A stretch of 64,000 nt of DNA from Lethocerus indicus (GCA_019843655.1 JACDQD010000003.1:32476224-32540223); one strand, 5' to 3'; positions 1 to 13,542 are shown, counted from the stretch's first letter. The notes: generated by a model not told the origin, from the letters alone. A program made the numbers and translations.

Positions 1-2328
1 TCGAGGCAGAGACCCTGTCGTGTCGTTCGAGCGGCCGTCAACCCGCGCCCCTAATCAAGATTACAGTTTATGCTGCAACTTCATTAACCTAATAGCCCAA
101 CGATTTATTCGCTAATAACTTTTTTGTTTTATGATGTCAGCTGTACGTCAGATAAGTGAATACATACCGGTCCGGTGTTTCATTGAGGAGTTGTATTACT
201 ATTGACCTTAACCGGTGGGACATCTCAATTAATATTTATCAATTATCTCAATCTATTGTTTGAATTTCGATTCAGACACGCAGCTATCTCCTGATTTCAC
301 TGTCTGACATTCATTTCAGATATGTTCCTCAACTGAAATGTTTTCGTACGCATTTTCCGTGCGTTCTCTTTTGTAGAGTTGCGACAGCTAACTGGGCGAC
401 ACACGCTAGTTACGAAACTCAAGTTATTCTCTCTAATAATAATTGCTGACCGACTCTGAATTATGGGTTTTTTGTCTTTTCTTAGTTCATGAATGGCATC
501 CACGTAGGCTTTGATCATATACTGCCGCAAACCGCAAAAAATAATTGAATTTATTAGAGCGATTAAGCCGTCGTTGGGGGAGGGTAATGGTGGGTAGCAG
601 AGGAGAGGGCTTCAAAAAGCGAATTAGGATGATTAGTGAGGCGGGAATGAAACTTTAGGGACCGGGGGTTTTATTAGTTCATCAACTGTTGGTATGTCGG
701 TGAATGGCGTGATTTGAAACATACTGGGGAGCATTAAGGATGGTTGGACTTTTGGATTGGGATCTCTGGATGCGAGCGATATTGCATGTCTTAGACAAAC
801 CCGAAATATTCTCATAATTACCCACCTAAAAAAAAATAGTTATCACTAATTTTTTACTGGCATTTATTGGCCATTTATACCTCTTTTGGTGTTTGGCTAA
901 AAACACTTCCTGCGAATTGTCTGTAAAGCGTCTGGGGCTTCGAGAACGTTCCGACTTCACCGTAGAGCGGGCATCCGATTTACGTTCTTTCTCTTTAGAT
1001 CAAGCACATTGGGACTTTCTTCTTTCGATGTACGGGACTATACACAGTTCTATAACGTCAGGCCCTTAGTTAATCGAGTCGTACGGTAAATTCGTGAGTT
1101 AACGAGAGGTGTACGGTACCGTGTCGTGTGTCATGTGAAACTGTCATCGGCGTTACCGCGTATCTGATGGGCGGGGGCGGCGTCTTTGTTGTAGGGCCCG
1201 TTTCGCCGGCACGAGTAAGTCAGTTTAACAGGGAGAGGCCGGGCTGGTTTAGCACCGCGCCCAGTGCACATGACGGCCCTTTTAGCCCGCTGCGCGCCCC
1301 TCCAGTCGGGCTAATTCCCCGCCAACGTTTAAATGTCACAAATTTATGCCCCGGCAAAAGACTGAGTTATGCGACGAATATAAAATAGCGTCGTGCCCAT
1401 ACATAATGAGAATATGTCCCAGAAAAAGGTAAAATTGAACTCACTAGCAGGACAAGGCAGATTTTTCGAGTGATTGAAATTAGTGTAAACAATGTTGTTG
1501 GGTAGTTATCGTTGTAAATTTCCCAATTATTATACCAACATCGTGCATAAACAAGCATATTTATGTCTGAATATTCATGCATTTAAATGTAGAAACGCCT
1601 GTTTGCATGTATTCATTCGTATATTGTCTACTATATTCCGTGTTTATAACAGAAAATATAGTATTTATAATTTGTAATTTGCCCGTACTTTTGTGTCGAC
1701 CTGTGTTCGAACGCGGGTGTCATACAGAATTTTAAATTGCAGCTTTGAACCGATTAAACGATAGGAGGTAATAAACTCGGGCTTCACATATCGGCGTTAA
1801 ATATTCCCACTAATGTATGTTCTCTTGAGAACATTCCTCCAACCGTCAGTGAATCACTAAGAACTTAGTCATGTTCCCCGTCAATGCGTCCTGTCAGCAC
1901 TATCAATGTAACAGTAACGACTGGTGGAGTCAGAATAATCAACAGCAAGATTAGTGATAACTCCATTTTGTTCTAACGAGATAATTTCTGCAATGTATTG
2001 TCGCATGGGACAAGTTTTGACTGCAATACATAGTACGGCTGCATCGATTACAAGAACCCTACGGCGTCCTCCAGTCGCCTATCAGAAAAACTGAAACAAA
2101 AAGTATTATTCGTCGGAATTGAAAACCATGGAATCGTGAATAGATTTTTTTTTGTAGAGCCTGCCCGAGTGTCCTTCTGTGTTAACACAGAGGGAGGCCC
2201 ATTCGTTTTGCAATCGAATAGATTGAAAAGCGTTCGTGCCCCGCGTGGAGGCTCGAGTCCGTTCGAATTGTTCGGCAAAAAAACTTTTCGCGCCGCTTCC
2301 GAATTCTAATTGGAATATTCGTTTATAG
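1..2328. other. Intergenic or intronic stretch without a recognised gene
   Basis: I see no splice-bounded exon or RNA gene here. The open frames are short and of mixed composition. A GC-rich patch at about 1150-1330 has an open frame but no splice or domain support. Positions about 1722-1760 resemble a short motif also found near 37.68 and 54.28 kb. Confidence 0.5.
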
Positions 2329-2695
2329 TTTAACATACCTGTTTTGTGGTATGCGAGGGGTTGGAATACCGTAAATTTCGTGTGTTTCTGTCTCCTCTCG
2401 CTGGGTTGGACTTTTGCTAGACCGGTTTCGGCTGCTTTCCATCTTCAGTAGCGGTGTTAGTCACTTTTGGCACTTTGGATGTTTTTGGGCATCCTCACTG
2501 CACTGTCACTGTCACTTGTACTGCGGTCTCTGTTTGTTCGTTGAGTTTACAGCACCGCGACGCTGGAGCTCCCCTGGGGTTGGTGCGGCAATGTACTTAA
2601 CTAAAGTGCGTTGGGTACTGAAGATGGCGAGCAGCCAAAACCGGTCTAGCAAAAGACCAAACCAGCGAGAGGAAACAGAAACACAAGAAATAGTT
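2329..2695 (+). mobile_element. Family A foldback element, near-complete copy
   Basis: The copy begins with the family leader (TTTAACATACCTG), then the arm running from about 2370 to 2455. From 2616 to 2690 the same arm returns in reverse complement (GATGGCGAGCAGCC, then CCGGTCTAGCAAAAGACC), so the ends can fold on each other. Between them are the CACTGTCACTGTCACTTGTA tract and one unit of the 70-bp loop minisatellite at about 2540-2615. There is no open reading frame of transposase size, so it is non-autonomous. The right end is too diverged to define the target duplication. Confidence 0.8.
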
Positions 2696-3544
2696 TATAT
2701 TTGATTCGGCCCGCATTTCGACTTCGTACGCGAAGGAAAGTTACTTTGCAGCATTCGTTATCATAGTTGTTCTTCGGAACTTCTCGCCATCGTCGGAATA
2801 TATTTATCTCCATGTTCTTAATGGAATTAATTAAAAATACAACTTTGGTCCGGCTGGAAGCCTCAACTGAGACTACCTCGGCAATTAACGTGTTAAACTA
2901 ATTTATCTTACATTTGTACAGTATTATACAAATGAGTGTCCTGTTAATTAGGCCTGTCCCTATAATTTCAGTTTGCCCTTTCGGCCTTTCGCACAAAACG
3001 TTTGTTTAACAACGAGTGAACTCAGTGGCGGACAGGTTAATCAAACGACAAACTCCCCCTTCCCCATTGTCTGAGCTCTTTATGTACCCTCTTCGCGTGT
3101 GGCCGGACAGCCACGTTCCCGATTGGTCAATTTGGTCCCTCTCCGGTTGATTTATTGATCAATCCCCCTACGGATAATATCCGATCCCGAACTGGGTCAA
3201 CATCTGCACTCCTTGAGCCAACATCAAAAGACGTAAATTGCCCGGAGGCGGCCAATACGGCCCCCCAGAGCAGAAAATTATTGCTCTCTGTTTTCTGGCT
3301 CTGTCGGATAAAAATTGGATGGGGCCGATGTGATTGCGTTTTTTGCCCGTTGTATAGGTATTACTTGAGACGCTATGAGGGAATCGCTCGTAGAATTTTT
3401 TTATATAACCTGACTGAGGTTTTCACCCTTCGAGATTTCTCCCACCGTCAGTAGACATAGAGCTACGGGGGTTGCCCGGAAACGAGGAGAAATTTCCCTT
3501 AATGAAAATTTGCGGAGACAAAGAAGTAACCCAGGTTGAAAAAG

Positions 3545-3640
3545 AGTAAATTAGTCCAGAATGTAATGTTAAAGAACCAGTTGCCAGGCTATATTGAAAG
3601 TAAAACATTCACAAATGCCACCCAGAAAATAGAATGAACT
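3545..3640 (-). repeat. Family B dispersed repeat copy
   Basis: This copy shares the block AATGTTAAAGAACCAG, then CCAGGC and TATTGA, then an AAAACATTCACAAATGCCA stretch, with the copy at 63020-63110. It lies in the opposite orientation to the copies at 11.8, 51.5, 58.9 and 61.3 kb. No coding capacity is apparent. Confidence 0.6.
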
Positions 3641-6005
3641 ATAAGAAGAAAAAAATACGGTATAGGCATTGAAGACAAATTCAACTAGATGCTATTATAT
3701 TATGCGCACGTACATATTAAAGGCGCTTTAGTGTTGACAGATCACGGGCTGTTTAATTGCCGGTTACGCAACATTCGCCATTTCCATAGATTCCCCATTT
3801 TTCCCCATCACTTCTCTCGCTGGCCCGCGTAAAATTTTAATTCTATACTACCTGGTTCTAAATGAACGCCCGAGTTAAATCATTTCTGCATTGTGGCCTC
3901 AATCGTGCCCCCTTACCAAGGTGGGGAAAGCCGGTAGGGAAAAATTCCAGCGAAGAGGATCTAAACTAAGAGAGATATACACTAAATTTTATTATCTTCT
4001 TTGTCCAACACTGTTTAAAATATTTATATTATTTTCAGGAATTGTATACGCGACAGATATTTTTTTTTCCAGGACTATTCTTCGTGGAAACACATTTAGT
4101 TATTTAACCTATGAATTTATCGTGTTTAAAATTATTCGGGCCACTGAAACCGGAGAAAATTTGAATCTTATCTGTTTTTTTTCTCGTGCAAGAGGTTTAA
4201 ATGGTGAACTGGTTGGCTGCCCCTTATCGTCGGATGGAACTCCCCCCCTACTCCCCTGCCCTAGAAAAGTGCTTTCTCTCTCTTTCTTCCTCTCTTATCT
4301 CTGTTTGGGCGATACTCTTGAAACGACATCTTTGCGGCGAAAAAAGACTTTTAAACGCCTCGCGTTGAATTGCGGCCGGCCGTTCCAATTTTTTCCCCCT
4401 CTTTATCTTCTGGAGTAAACAGAAAATTAAATGAGAATTTGAAAATCTCGTTTTCCGTTTATTTAGTTAACAGGGGCCGACCCGAATACTTTTCTTTCGA
4501 CGATAGCCAGAGTACGACTGCGTAAGCTGAGCTTTTATAGGATTTTTAAATATTAAAAGCTTTTTCTGTCTCATTTAACTTTATCTCATTAAATGATGAT
4601 TAAGTACATTATAGTGGTTAGCCGATAACAGTGTACAATAAAAACGATAAAATATTAATTAAATTTAATGCGCATAATAAATAAAGTTTAAAAAGAAATT
4701 TAGGTCATTTACAATAACTGTGCGATGTGAGTCATACTACCGACGGCGGTGGTTTTGTATTTTGTAAGACCGTCATTCGTCATTAGGCTTGGTGAGCGCT
4801 GTGTTGCTGTTCAGGAACATACTACCGAACCGACTCTAACGAGTACACCGGAGTTTACGAGCCCCATCTCCGTACTTGGAATTCCGAAAATAGTTGGGAC
4901 GGGCCGACCGGGGTCCGAATTCCGCTAGCGGGACCGAATATTCCGTCGTTGAAAATTTAAGAAGTAAGAGTTGACACCGACAGCGTGTAGAGCCGCTTTA
5001 CGGCTTTTCATCAGTCGGGAGGTGTTTTAAACTATTAATTTTTAACGCCCCCCTTAATATTTCCGGACCGGGTTTGATGGAATAAGCCGGGTCTAATTTA
5101 TCTGGCTCTGTTAGCAATTTGAGTCCCGTAATTTATAATGGGCAGAGAGTGGCTGTTGACTTTTACAAATGGCGGAGGCGGGCAGGAGGTGAAAGGCGAC
5201 GATGACGGTGACTCTTTCTCTGTTATCTCAGTCATTCAGGCGTCCCAGCGCAGCACCCCCTATAACTGACGCCATCGTCCTCACAGTTGCGTAACATTTA
5301 TAGCATTTGCCCGCACTCGTTTAAAACGGCCTTTAAACTCCTTCTGCCGTATCTGAATTATGATTTTACTGCCCCGTTCGAGACATTTCGGCTGACACCT
5401 CGGTCCATAAAATCGTTCCTTTTTCAATCTCAATTACCCTCACGTAATAAGAAATGGGGCTTGACTCCGCCATTTTGATTAGAACACCTGAAGTCAAGAT
5501 ACAAGCTCGTGTTTAATTCTTTTTAACATTTTTTTTAAATGGTACACCTCCTGCTTCCTGGGTGCTTACATGAGCCGTTATAAAATGGATAAAGACGCGG
5601 AAGATAATTTGAATTTCGGCCCCTCCATAGACGCTCTTGAGATACAGTTTCCAGTATTCAGGGTAAATGTTTCGCATATTTCACTATGAACTAATCTATT
5701 CATAGATATTCCTTGTCTTAGTTATACTTAGTTATACCTCCTGTACAATAATAATTAAATCGAGCGAAATAGCGCCGGTGGATAAATAACAAGGTATATC
5801 TCAAGATCCCGTAAAGCAGTCGGCCGGCTGTATCAGATGGTGGCGGCGCCGCCTCCAACAGTAACTCTTGTTACCTGACGCCTGACTTATTTAAAGGGTC
5901 AAACTGTATGTAAGCCGCCAGCCTACCCTTGTACAACTTGGCAACCGACATTGTACACAGGGACAATCTGTACTGTGTATTTTATTTGAAAAGAGTTTAT
6001 CCAGC

Positions 6006-6006
<1 letters not shown>

Positions 6007-6036
<30 letters not shown>
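6007..6036. repeat. (AC)15 microsatellite
   Basis: Fifteen perfect AC repeats are seen directly. Confidence 0.98.
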
Positions 6037-6038
<2 letters not shown>

Positions 6039-6815
6039 ACGGTCTGAAATATTACCTATTATTATTCATCCCAGTGTTGTACGTAGGGATAACAATACTA
6101 TGTGCCAAAATGTTGGCTGTCACACAGAGTTATATTTCTCTTCGAAATATGTTTGTCCTTCTAATCCTATCGTGATCATTCTCCTAATACATAATAGGTC
6201 TTGGAACAGGCAATATAGAACAAAATAATTACTATATGTACAAGCTCTACACATTTAAATTGAATTTCTTGTATAATATATATTTTTATATACATTTATT
6301 GTATACGTCTCCATCCAGTTATTAATTTCTTGAGGATATAAGTTACTTGTAGCCACCGGGATTCCTACCAGGACTTTTCTGCTACTATGGCCTCAAATTT
6401 ATATTAAAATATGATTGCATTAAAATCCGTAATTATAATCCATAAACGGCGGGAAACTTCAATTTGGGATGGTGAAACGATAATTAGGAAAATTGCAGTA
6501 TTAAAATGCTGATTGTATTCGGGAGCAGCTGCCATACAACTGCACTTTTTGAAGTGAACAAATTACATTAGTGAATTCTTATATGAATATGCTGGTGTTT
6601 ACGGGCTTCACTAATTTTTTTGTGACTGCACATCAGTTACCTTCCAGAATTCCCCGGCATATACGTATAATTCAATATGAATCTGTGCGCCCATTAGTAT
6701 TATTTACTTCTAAATACGTTTTCGAATATCTGTTGTCTTTTAGGTCCTAAGCTAGACAGGTTTGGGTTTTCAAGTCATCGCCAGGAGTGTTCCTTTAATA
6801 ATATATTGTGACAGC

Positions 6816-6838
6816 ATACGAAACCGGTCTAGTTTAGG
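6816..6838 (-). repeat. Ancient family A core remnant
   Basis: The sequence GAAACCGGTCTAGTTTAGG matches the conserved arm core (GAAACCGGTCTAGCAAAAG) of family A in reverse orientation. The flanks are too diverged to extend the match. Confidence 0.45.
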
Positions 6839-7745
6839 CGGCAGGAAAATGGGATTTGATTCGCAGCGGATTGCAGGAATTTTTCCCACCAAATATTGCG
6901 CCCAACGCGTGTTTCAAAGCTCCTTGAACAGGTTGTCAGTTCCATTTTCGGGCCCCTTTCTCCGACGACGAGAAATCCGTTCGATATTCCCTCGTGGATT
7001 TATAATTCGGATGGGAATTCGCTAACGAATTATGACGGGCGCCAAATTGGATTGATTGCCGTCATGCAAATCAGACATCTGAAATCTCCCAGTCAATTGA
7101 AGGAGACTCGAATCGATTTAGTCGTCAATTTATGCAGAGCAAAGCTGAAAAATTGTTCCTTCCTTGTTACTAGTTCCTTTCCACTCTCTCTATCAGTCCA
7201 TTAATATATGCCCAACTATAACTTGCTTTCGTCCATATATTATCCACGCGGAATCATTTTTACACTAATTGCATAACCATACAATTACTGAAATTTTGAA
7301 CACTTGCTGGACACTGTAGGCGAACTAATTATATCATTATTTCATTTCCCTATTCGCATATTTTTTCTAGTATAGTGTCTTATAGTGCTCGTAAATATTG
7401 TAGTTTGGTATAGATGTAAATAACATATGAAGGCCATAAAATATATCTACCGTATTACCCGTTCCGTCCAAAACGCAATGGACACAAAGAGCTCCTGAAA
7501 ATGAATCCATCCAGGTAAAAATGGATAAGGAAATGGACAGAGTTGAGATATTCAAAAACAACATAATAAATGAAAAAATAAAATCATAAAGTGATTCCGT
7601 ATTCATTCCGTTAAATTGGTAACTGCAACCACAAATAATTGAAAGACGTCACCCGCTTATCCAAAGACTGTGTAATACATGATATTCATCGAAAAAGATT
7701 AGTTAGATTCCCATACACCAATAAGCACAAGAAAACAAAGACAAC

Positions 7746-7747
<2 letters not shown>

Positions 7748-7780
<33 letters not shown>
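7748..7780. repeat. (AT)n microsatellite
   Basis: A perfect AT dinucleotide run of about 33 bases. Confidence 0.98.
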
Positions 7781-7781
<1 letters not shown>

Positions 7782-8309
7782 TATACATGAGACCCTTAAG
7801 TAAACGGTGCCAATATTCGAGAGGGAATAGTGAAGATTGGGAGGGGCTGAAAGTGATCCGCGGAACAATAGTGGCAAGGCCGGTAGACATTAAATCGGCT
7901 TCCTTAAATGTGTGAGAGCGGTTAAAGCCGAGGCTGCGTCCAGTCACCTTGGCCCAGTTTTCACCGCTAACCCCAAGGGCAACCCTCGATTGCCCTTCGC
8001 GGCGGCCACCATAAGGGCACCGCTGACGAATCAGTCCCGGCCCCGTAGGCGCTATTACATTTCGGGAGATGTCTGCCATATGTTCGACGATAGAAGGAAA
8101 CTTCCACCTTCCACATTCCTTCCGTTGCGGGAAAGAATAGTTTTCTATTTGCGAATTTTATAATATGTACATATACCGGGGGTTTAGCCAACTCGCAATA
8201 CAAAAGTTTTTGTATAACTTATATAGCGTAAACTTTGTCCCGTAACGTGCATTATAACTGAAAATAGTTCTCGCTATTTGTGGCCGCGAGATGCTTCAGT
8301 TTTCTGAAA

Positions 8310-8574
8310 GGTATAAGAGTATTTTAACATACCTGTTTTGTGGTCTGCGAGGGGTTGGAATACCGTAGATTTGTTGTATTTCTGTCTAGTAGCGGTGTTA
8401 GTTACTAGAGTACAAGTGACAGTGACAGTGCAGTGGGGATGCCCGAAAAACATCCAAAGTGCCGATAGTGACTAACACCGCTATTGAAGATGGCGAGCGG
8501 CCGAAACCGGTCTAGCAAAACACCAAACCAGCGAGAGGAGACAGAAACACGACTAATCTACGGTATAAGAGTAT
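8310..8574 (+). mobile_element. Family A copy with flanking direct repeats
   Basis: The 13-base sequence GGTATAAGAGTAT occurs at 8310-8322 and again at 8562-8574, bracketing the element body (8323-8561, 239 bp). The body has the full leader, an internally deleted left arm, the ACAAGTGACAGTGACAGTGC tract and a complete right arm ending in AATCTAC. This is the clearest insertion footprint of the family in the window. Because arms can end in CGGTAT, the true target duplication may be only the 8 bases AAGAGTAT. Confidence 0.8.
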
Positions 8575-9425
8575 GACAAAAAGTTTACGATGTTTCATTT
8601 ATTTAGAAACGTACAATTAGTGATTATTTGTTTGCTTATTTGCGATAAAAAAAATCATTTTAATTTGCTCATGTACGTACCGACGACGCACTGTCACTAT
8701 ACCTTTAGACCTTGATCACAACTCGTGTAAGTAACTTACGGCACTTGTCTATAAAACGGATTACACTACAGGCTCAATCCGACAAGTGAATCCGATTAGC
8801 TTCTATTTAATAGGCCGTTTTTGTTAGGCGCCTCGCCAGTTCCCTACTTCTAGCCAAGTTTTATAACAGAATTATGGAATATATAAGAGAATAGCGCTGT
8901 TGTATTGAAATTAATGTTAAGAGGGCAAAAAGCGAGCGCCCTTCGGGCCGTCTGCGGCTTAGTCGGCCGAAGCCTTACAACTTAAACCGTACAACCTTCC
9001 TATAACAATAGCCTTCTCAGCGTTACATCCCCCCGTTTTCATACAGCTCCCGGCCCGGTGAACTTCAAAAGCGGCCCCACTGGACTTATTCCTGAGGCAC
9101 GTTTTGTTGTCTGTACTTCGCGTAGAATTTTAAACTTTTAAACCGCCTACAATCGAAGGACGTGTACCTAATGTCGACACTCTAACTCACTTCTATTCAC
9201 TGTCCTACGGAACTTAATAGTTTAACCAGTTTGACCGCCTTATGTGCGAAACACGTACGTGTATATAAGTACAGAAAGCGCGGAAATCCGGAATATGTAT
9301 GCAACTTTTGTGAATTATATTTCCCAGTTTGGATCCAACGTTTTCCATATCGAATTCACCTTTTTTCGTCAGTTTAGAAGTGCAGAATAATATTTATAAT
9401 ACTGGGACCTCGAACATTTGGTTGA

Positions 9426-9443
9426 AACCGGTCTAGGTTAGGA
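9426..9443 (-). repeat. Ancient family A core remnant
   Basis: GAAACCGGTCTAGGTTAGG preserves the AAACCGGTCTAG core of family A while the flanks have decayed. Confidence 0.4.
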
Positions 9444-9807
9444 ATGGAAATCGAGCCAGCGGTTCACGAATGGTGATATTCTAAACAAATACCCAAGAAG
9501 CATTCTATTTATCCTCAATCTTTACTGTACGCTTGCCCTCATGTTACGTATATCTTCATAAAATAGCTTGAATCAGCTTGAGAGGAGTGAATAATAGAGC
9601 GACACTGAGTTAATAGTGCACGGGTTTGATTATGGGAACGGCCGGCAAACTGTTGAGTAGAGTAAGTGCCTAGCCCATAACCGCTGAAGGTTACTCCCAT
9701 ATATAATGTCACCGATGAAGTATCCTGAAGTGCCGTGTCCCTGCAGCCGACATGCCTAAGTGGCTCGCGACTTTATTAATGGCACTGTACTGACAACTGA
9801 CCGAAGC

Positions 9808-9832
9808 CTAAACCGGTCTAGTTTAGGACCAA
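9808..9832 (-). repeat. Ancient family A core remnant
   Basis: AAACCGGTCTAGTTTAGGAC, followed by CAAATAG, aligns with the arm segment AAACCGGTCTAGCAAAAGAC followed by CAAACCAG. Confidence 0.5.
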
Positions 9833-11171
9833 ATAGCTGAAATCCACCGTTCCTTCCATTACATAAAACTATCGCATTACTCCAATCCAGAGTGTAGTCG
9901 TGATTTAAAATTCGTGAGAAAAAAAACTGGGACAATTATTTTGCTTTACAGCCGCTCTGACTCAAAATAAATATGCACATAGTTTACAAAGTAAAATCGA
10001 ATATTCTTAAAATTTGACAAACCGACCCGGAAAGATCCGGAACAACGTCAACAGTGGTTTAGAGGTATAACATTCTTGGTGCGCTGAACTTAATTTAAAA
10101 AATTGTTGTCGTGGCTTTAAATAAAATAGAGGAAAAGAAGTTCTCATGTGGAATCGACATATAAGACTGCTAATGTGACTCCTCGGCGACATCTCAGAAT
10201 TTACGAACTAATTAATGTTTCAGAATTATTTTTTGAAACCGAATTGGATCTACGGAATCGTGTGGGCTGGGATCCATCAAGCAGGTTATACTAGAATTGA
10301 AGAAGGAGCTAGTTAATCCATAAAGATAGAATACCGGTTTTGGGTAGATGGTGTTAGCCGTTAATGTTGTTGTGGATTGTGGAGTGGGGCGTTACTCGCT
10401 TTCACGTTAGTGACCCGGATAGTCGGGGGAGGTTCGTTTAGAAACCGAGCGGTTGCCGTTCCTATTCCTCCGGTTTTTCTCACGGTTGGGAGACTTGAAC
10501 GGTGAAAAGCGAAAGCCCGGGGCGTGGCCTTTCAACCTGCCGAGTCGGCCCCGTCCCAATGCAAGGTCGGTCCCACATACCCCGTCATCACCGAGATTCT
10601 GGCTTTTCCCAATCTCAACAATATTTAGCATCGATATTTCGCATCGTTGTTCTCATATTGATAAGTTTTTCCCAGCCAATTTGTCTTATAAGAATTCTTC
10701 GTGGTATTTTTTAAAAATAAACGTTTGCTTTAAGAATGATGATCTATAATAGGGTTTCTCAACTGAAAACCTGAGACTATCTCTTGAAATATAAACACTG
10801 GATAGAAGGTTAAAAAAATTCATAATTAAACACCCCATTTCGCACTAATTCCGCTCACTCCAATAATACCCCTTTGAGCGTTATTTCTGATAAGATAAAA
10901 TTATTAATCTTGAATTCCAACTCTTTCAATGCAATTGCCCAGCGGTTAGAGTGGTAGGGTATGATTCATTAGAATCTCAGACGGGGGACCGAATTATTCT
11001 TCATTTTATGAACGGATTCAAAAAGTGGAATTAATATAATATAATCAATATTTTCAGTATATTGTTTTAACGGGCAATAAACCTGTTTGTCGTGCATATA
11101 TGTATGTTCTGTCCTGGTTTTGGTGTTTGGGAGTGTCTTTGTTTTTTTTTAGATTAGACGGGTTTTATTAA

Positions 11172-11218
11172 CAGAAACTGGTCTAGCAAAAGACCAAATT
11201 ATAGAGAGCGGACAGGAG
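11172..11218 (-). repeat. Family A right-arm fragment
   Basis: AGAAACTGGTCTAGCAAAAG, then ACCAAAT and a GAGAG block, match the right arm; no left arm lies nearby, so the copy is truncated or solitary. Confidence 0.65.
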
Positions 11219-11777
11219 ATCTAGAAAACGACTGTATTTCAAACCCTCGAAGACCGGAAAACTGGTATTACAAACCTGCATAACGAGAGCAAGCTGAGGC
11301 TTTACAGTTAACTCCTGATCCCTGATAGATCGATCACCGGCGTAGGAAAGTGAAAATATTTCAGGAAATTTCTATGAATAACATAACCAGGCTCTGTCTC
11401 CTGGTCGGTCGCTTCTTTCCCAACGTTTCGAACCGTGCCCAGAAAGCGTGTTAAGACCGCAACCGAGGCGGCGCCAAGTGAAATCTAATCACGCCGGTCA
11501 ATGAAATATTATTGCGAAACTATTAGAGCCGTCGATACAGATCTCGTCACACGAGCGAAACTGAAAAACCGACCGCTCGTTTGGAGACAATAACTTGTAC
11601 GGGCGTCGGCGAACATCAGAATAACTCGACCGTTAGCAATGGAAGAGTGTAGAAGGAGAAAGTGCAACAATGGACAGATATAACAAACAAAATAAGATCG
11701 GACACGAATCTATAGACCACAGAGCACGAAGACAACAATCCGCAGTAAACTAGGAGCAGGACATGCAGGATATATAG

Positions 11778-11855
11778 TTCATTCTCTTTTCTGGGTGGTA
11801 TTTTGCTTTCAATACTGCCTGGCCTTCTTTATCCTGAAATTATGAATTAATTTAC
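11778..11855 (+). repeat. Family B dispersed repeat copy
   Basis: The blocks CTGGGTGGTATTTTGCTTTC and AATACTGCCTGG align with the other family B copies; the 3' part (CTGAAATTATGAATTAATTTA) is diverged. Confidence 0.6.
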
Positions 11856-12699
11856 CCCGCTGCATTGCTGGCTCATTCTTGCCTATCAAGGCCCCTAACC
11901 CTCATCCCACGTGCATTATATTAGTGTTGAATTCCAAAATCACCACTTACAGAAACATTCACTGTATTTGTCACGGAGGACTATCGTCGCCTGTTCGTTG
12001 TAAATCAAGTTTGATAATCGGGGGGGCACCCGAGTTGGGGCCCGACGAATCGTCCAGCGAAGCGGATAATCGAACGCTGAAATTTCGGACGGGCTGCATT
12101 ATTCCACTGCAAAATTTTACCGGTTATGCAAAACTAGTTCGGAGGTGGGGCGGGATCGAGCAAACCGTATCCGCCGTTTCAAAACACCGTATCGCACACT
12201 TTACGCTCCCGTAATTATCCCTAATGTCGCCACGGCGGTTTCACAATGCGTTATGACGCATAATACCGGCGTTATAAATATATATAATATACATGCTCTG
12301 GGGTATGGTTTATTCGACGAATCTAGAAACTTAACCTATCTGGGTGAAGAAATAATTTATTCGAGTCATTAATTTTTAAGAACCTGTCGACAAGCGGCAT
12401 TGGGAAAAATTTTCCCATTTACGGCACAGGCGGGAGAATTAAAAATTAACTACTCGCTCCACTTACGCATTATGGCTTTACAAGCGGTTGATTGCGCAAT
12501 ATTTTGGCCACTATTTTGTTTAGACCCGAACACTGCGAGGGGTTGATTCCACGTTCCTCCGCTTATAATTATGTTAATCCGTTATGATTCGTTCTTAGCT
12601 GAGATTTGAGAGTGAATGAAATATTGAGCCGAAGGGTATCGATAGTAACCCTTTTTTTAATAGCCCTTACTGGATAGTGAGGAAATCTCGTGGTTATTA

Positions 12700-12825
12700 G
12701 ATCTTAAGGCAGCGATCGGGATTTTCAGGAAGGCGACGCGAGGAGAACCGTCGAATCAAAGGATTACAGTATCGGGGTAATTTTGAACGGAATGATTTAT
12801 ACCGCGATCTGCTAATTCGTGAATG
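12700..12825 (+). repeat. Family C dispersed repeat copy
   Basis: This copy carries GATTTTCAGGAAGGCGACGC, GAGGAGAACCGTCGAATCAA, a GAACGGAATGATTTATACCG block and GCTAATTCGTGAA. The same order of blocks occurs in reverse complement at 20395-20565 and 19315-19475, and in part at 30320-30395. The spacing is maintained for about 125 bp, which excludes chance. Its nature (MITE, retroelement fragment or SINE-like) is unknown. Confidence 0.65.
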
Positions 12826-13494
12826 TGGGGCGTTGAAGATTTCACGCAGGATTATAGATTGCAATGATTGAATTTAATACTGACTCTGGTCAAATACAGC
12901 GTTGACGGTATTGTCGAGCCTTGTTTTGTAGAGAAATACGATCGTTATTCGTCCGTCTGACGCGGTGATGTTATATGGACCGCCGCCGCCCTCTTTATTA
13001 TTATACAACCATAGAAACATGACAACAAGATAAGAGCGCAAGGTCGTCTTCAGATTTCAAAATCAAATATTTGACACCGAGGATTAGTATTTCTTCTTCT
13101 TCTTTTTTCCCCTTTCCAACTTATCCAGGTCACTGTTCGGCCCGCTAGAATTTACATCTTGTAAAATAAAGGAAATATATCCTGGTATGAATAGAAGAGG
13201 CCAAAGGATGATATACAAACATGAAAAATGTCTGCAAGTCATCTTTGACTTCTGTAATCACATTCGGTGCTCAAAAAGGCTCGCTGTTAATGCGTCGACC
13301 CGGGTTCGAATGCCAGTGGTGAGCCTAAGTTTCCTAAAATTAAAAATTTCAACCGTTTTTCTTGAATGCTAAAAGTTTTATGTAAAACATATTAGGCAGT
13401 TATGTATGTTTAAAACGCTTCCATTTCATTTAAATATACCCTCGGGGAGGTCTAGTATTAGAGCTTAAGAGGATATAAACGTTTTTACACAATT

Positions 13495-13497
<3 letters not shown>

Positions 13498-13542
<45 letters not shown>
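13498..13542. repeat. (TA)n microsatellite
   Basis: A perfect TA run of about 45 bases. Confidence 0.98.

Larger units (their letters stand above)
2699..8309. other. Gene-poor stretch with relic repeats
   Basis: No convincing exon is visible. The longest open frame (3891-4418, 175 codons) has no domain, no signal of selection and a T-rich composition, and I treat it as chance. The stretch contains a family B copy (3545-3640), an AC microsatellite (6007-6036), an ancient family A core (6816-6835) and an AT microsatellite (7748-7780). Confidence 0.5.

Noticed and set aside
2329..2375. Family A leader as a U1 snRNA or spliced-leader gene, because it begins like the U1 5' end (ACTTACCTG or ACATACCTG)
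   Set aside because: Sequence after the first dozen bases does not follow U1 structure, and no Sm site or conserved stem is seen; the copies behave as transposon ends.
3891..4418. Longest open frame in the window, 175 codons
   Set aside because: It is T-rich and Phe/Leu-driven, has no domain or splice framing, and differs in no way from surrounding non-coding DNA.
13262..13330. Possible tRNA gene around GGGTTCGAATGCC
   Set aside because: The T stem does not pair and no acceptor, D or anticodon stems can be drawn. Similar B-box look-alikes at 1697, 34420 and 10930 fail for the same reason.
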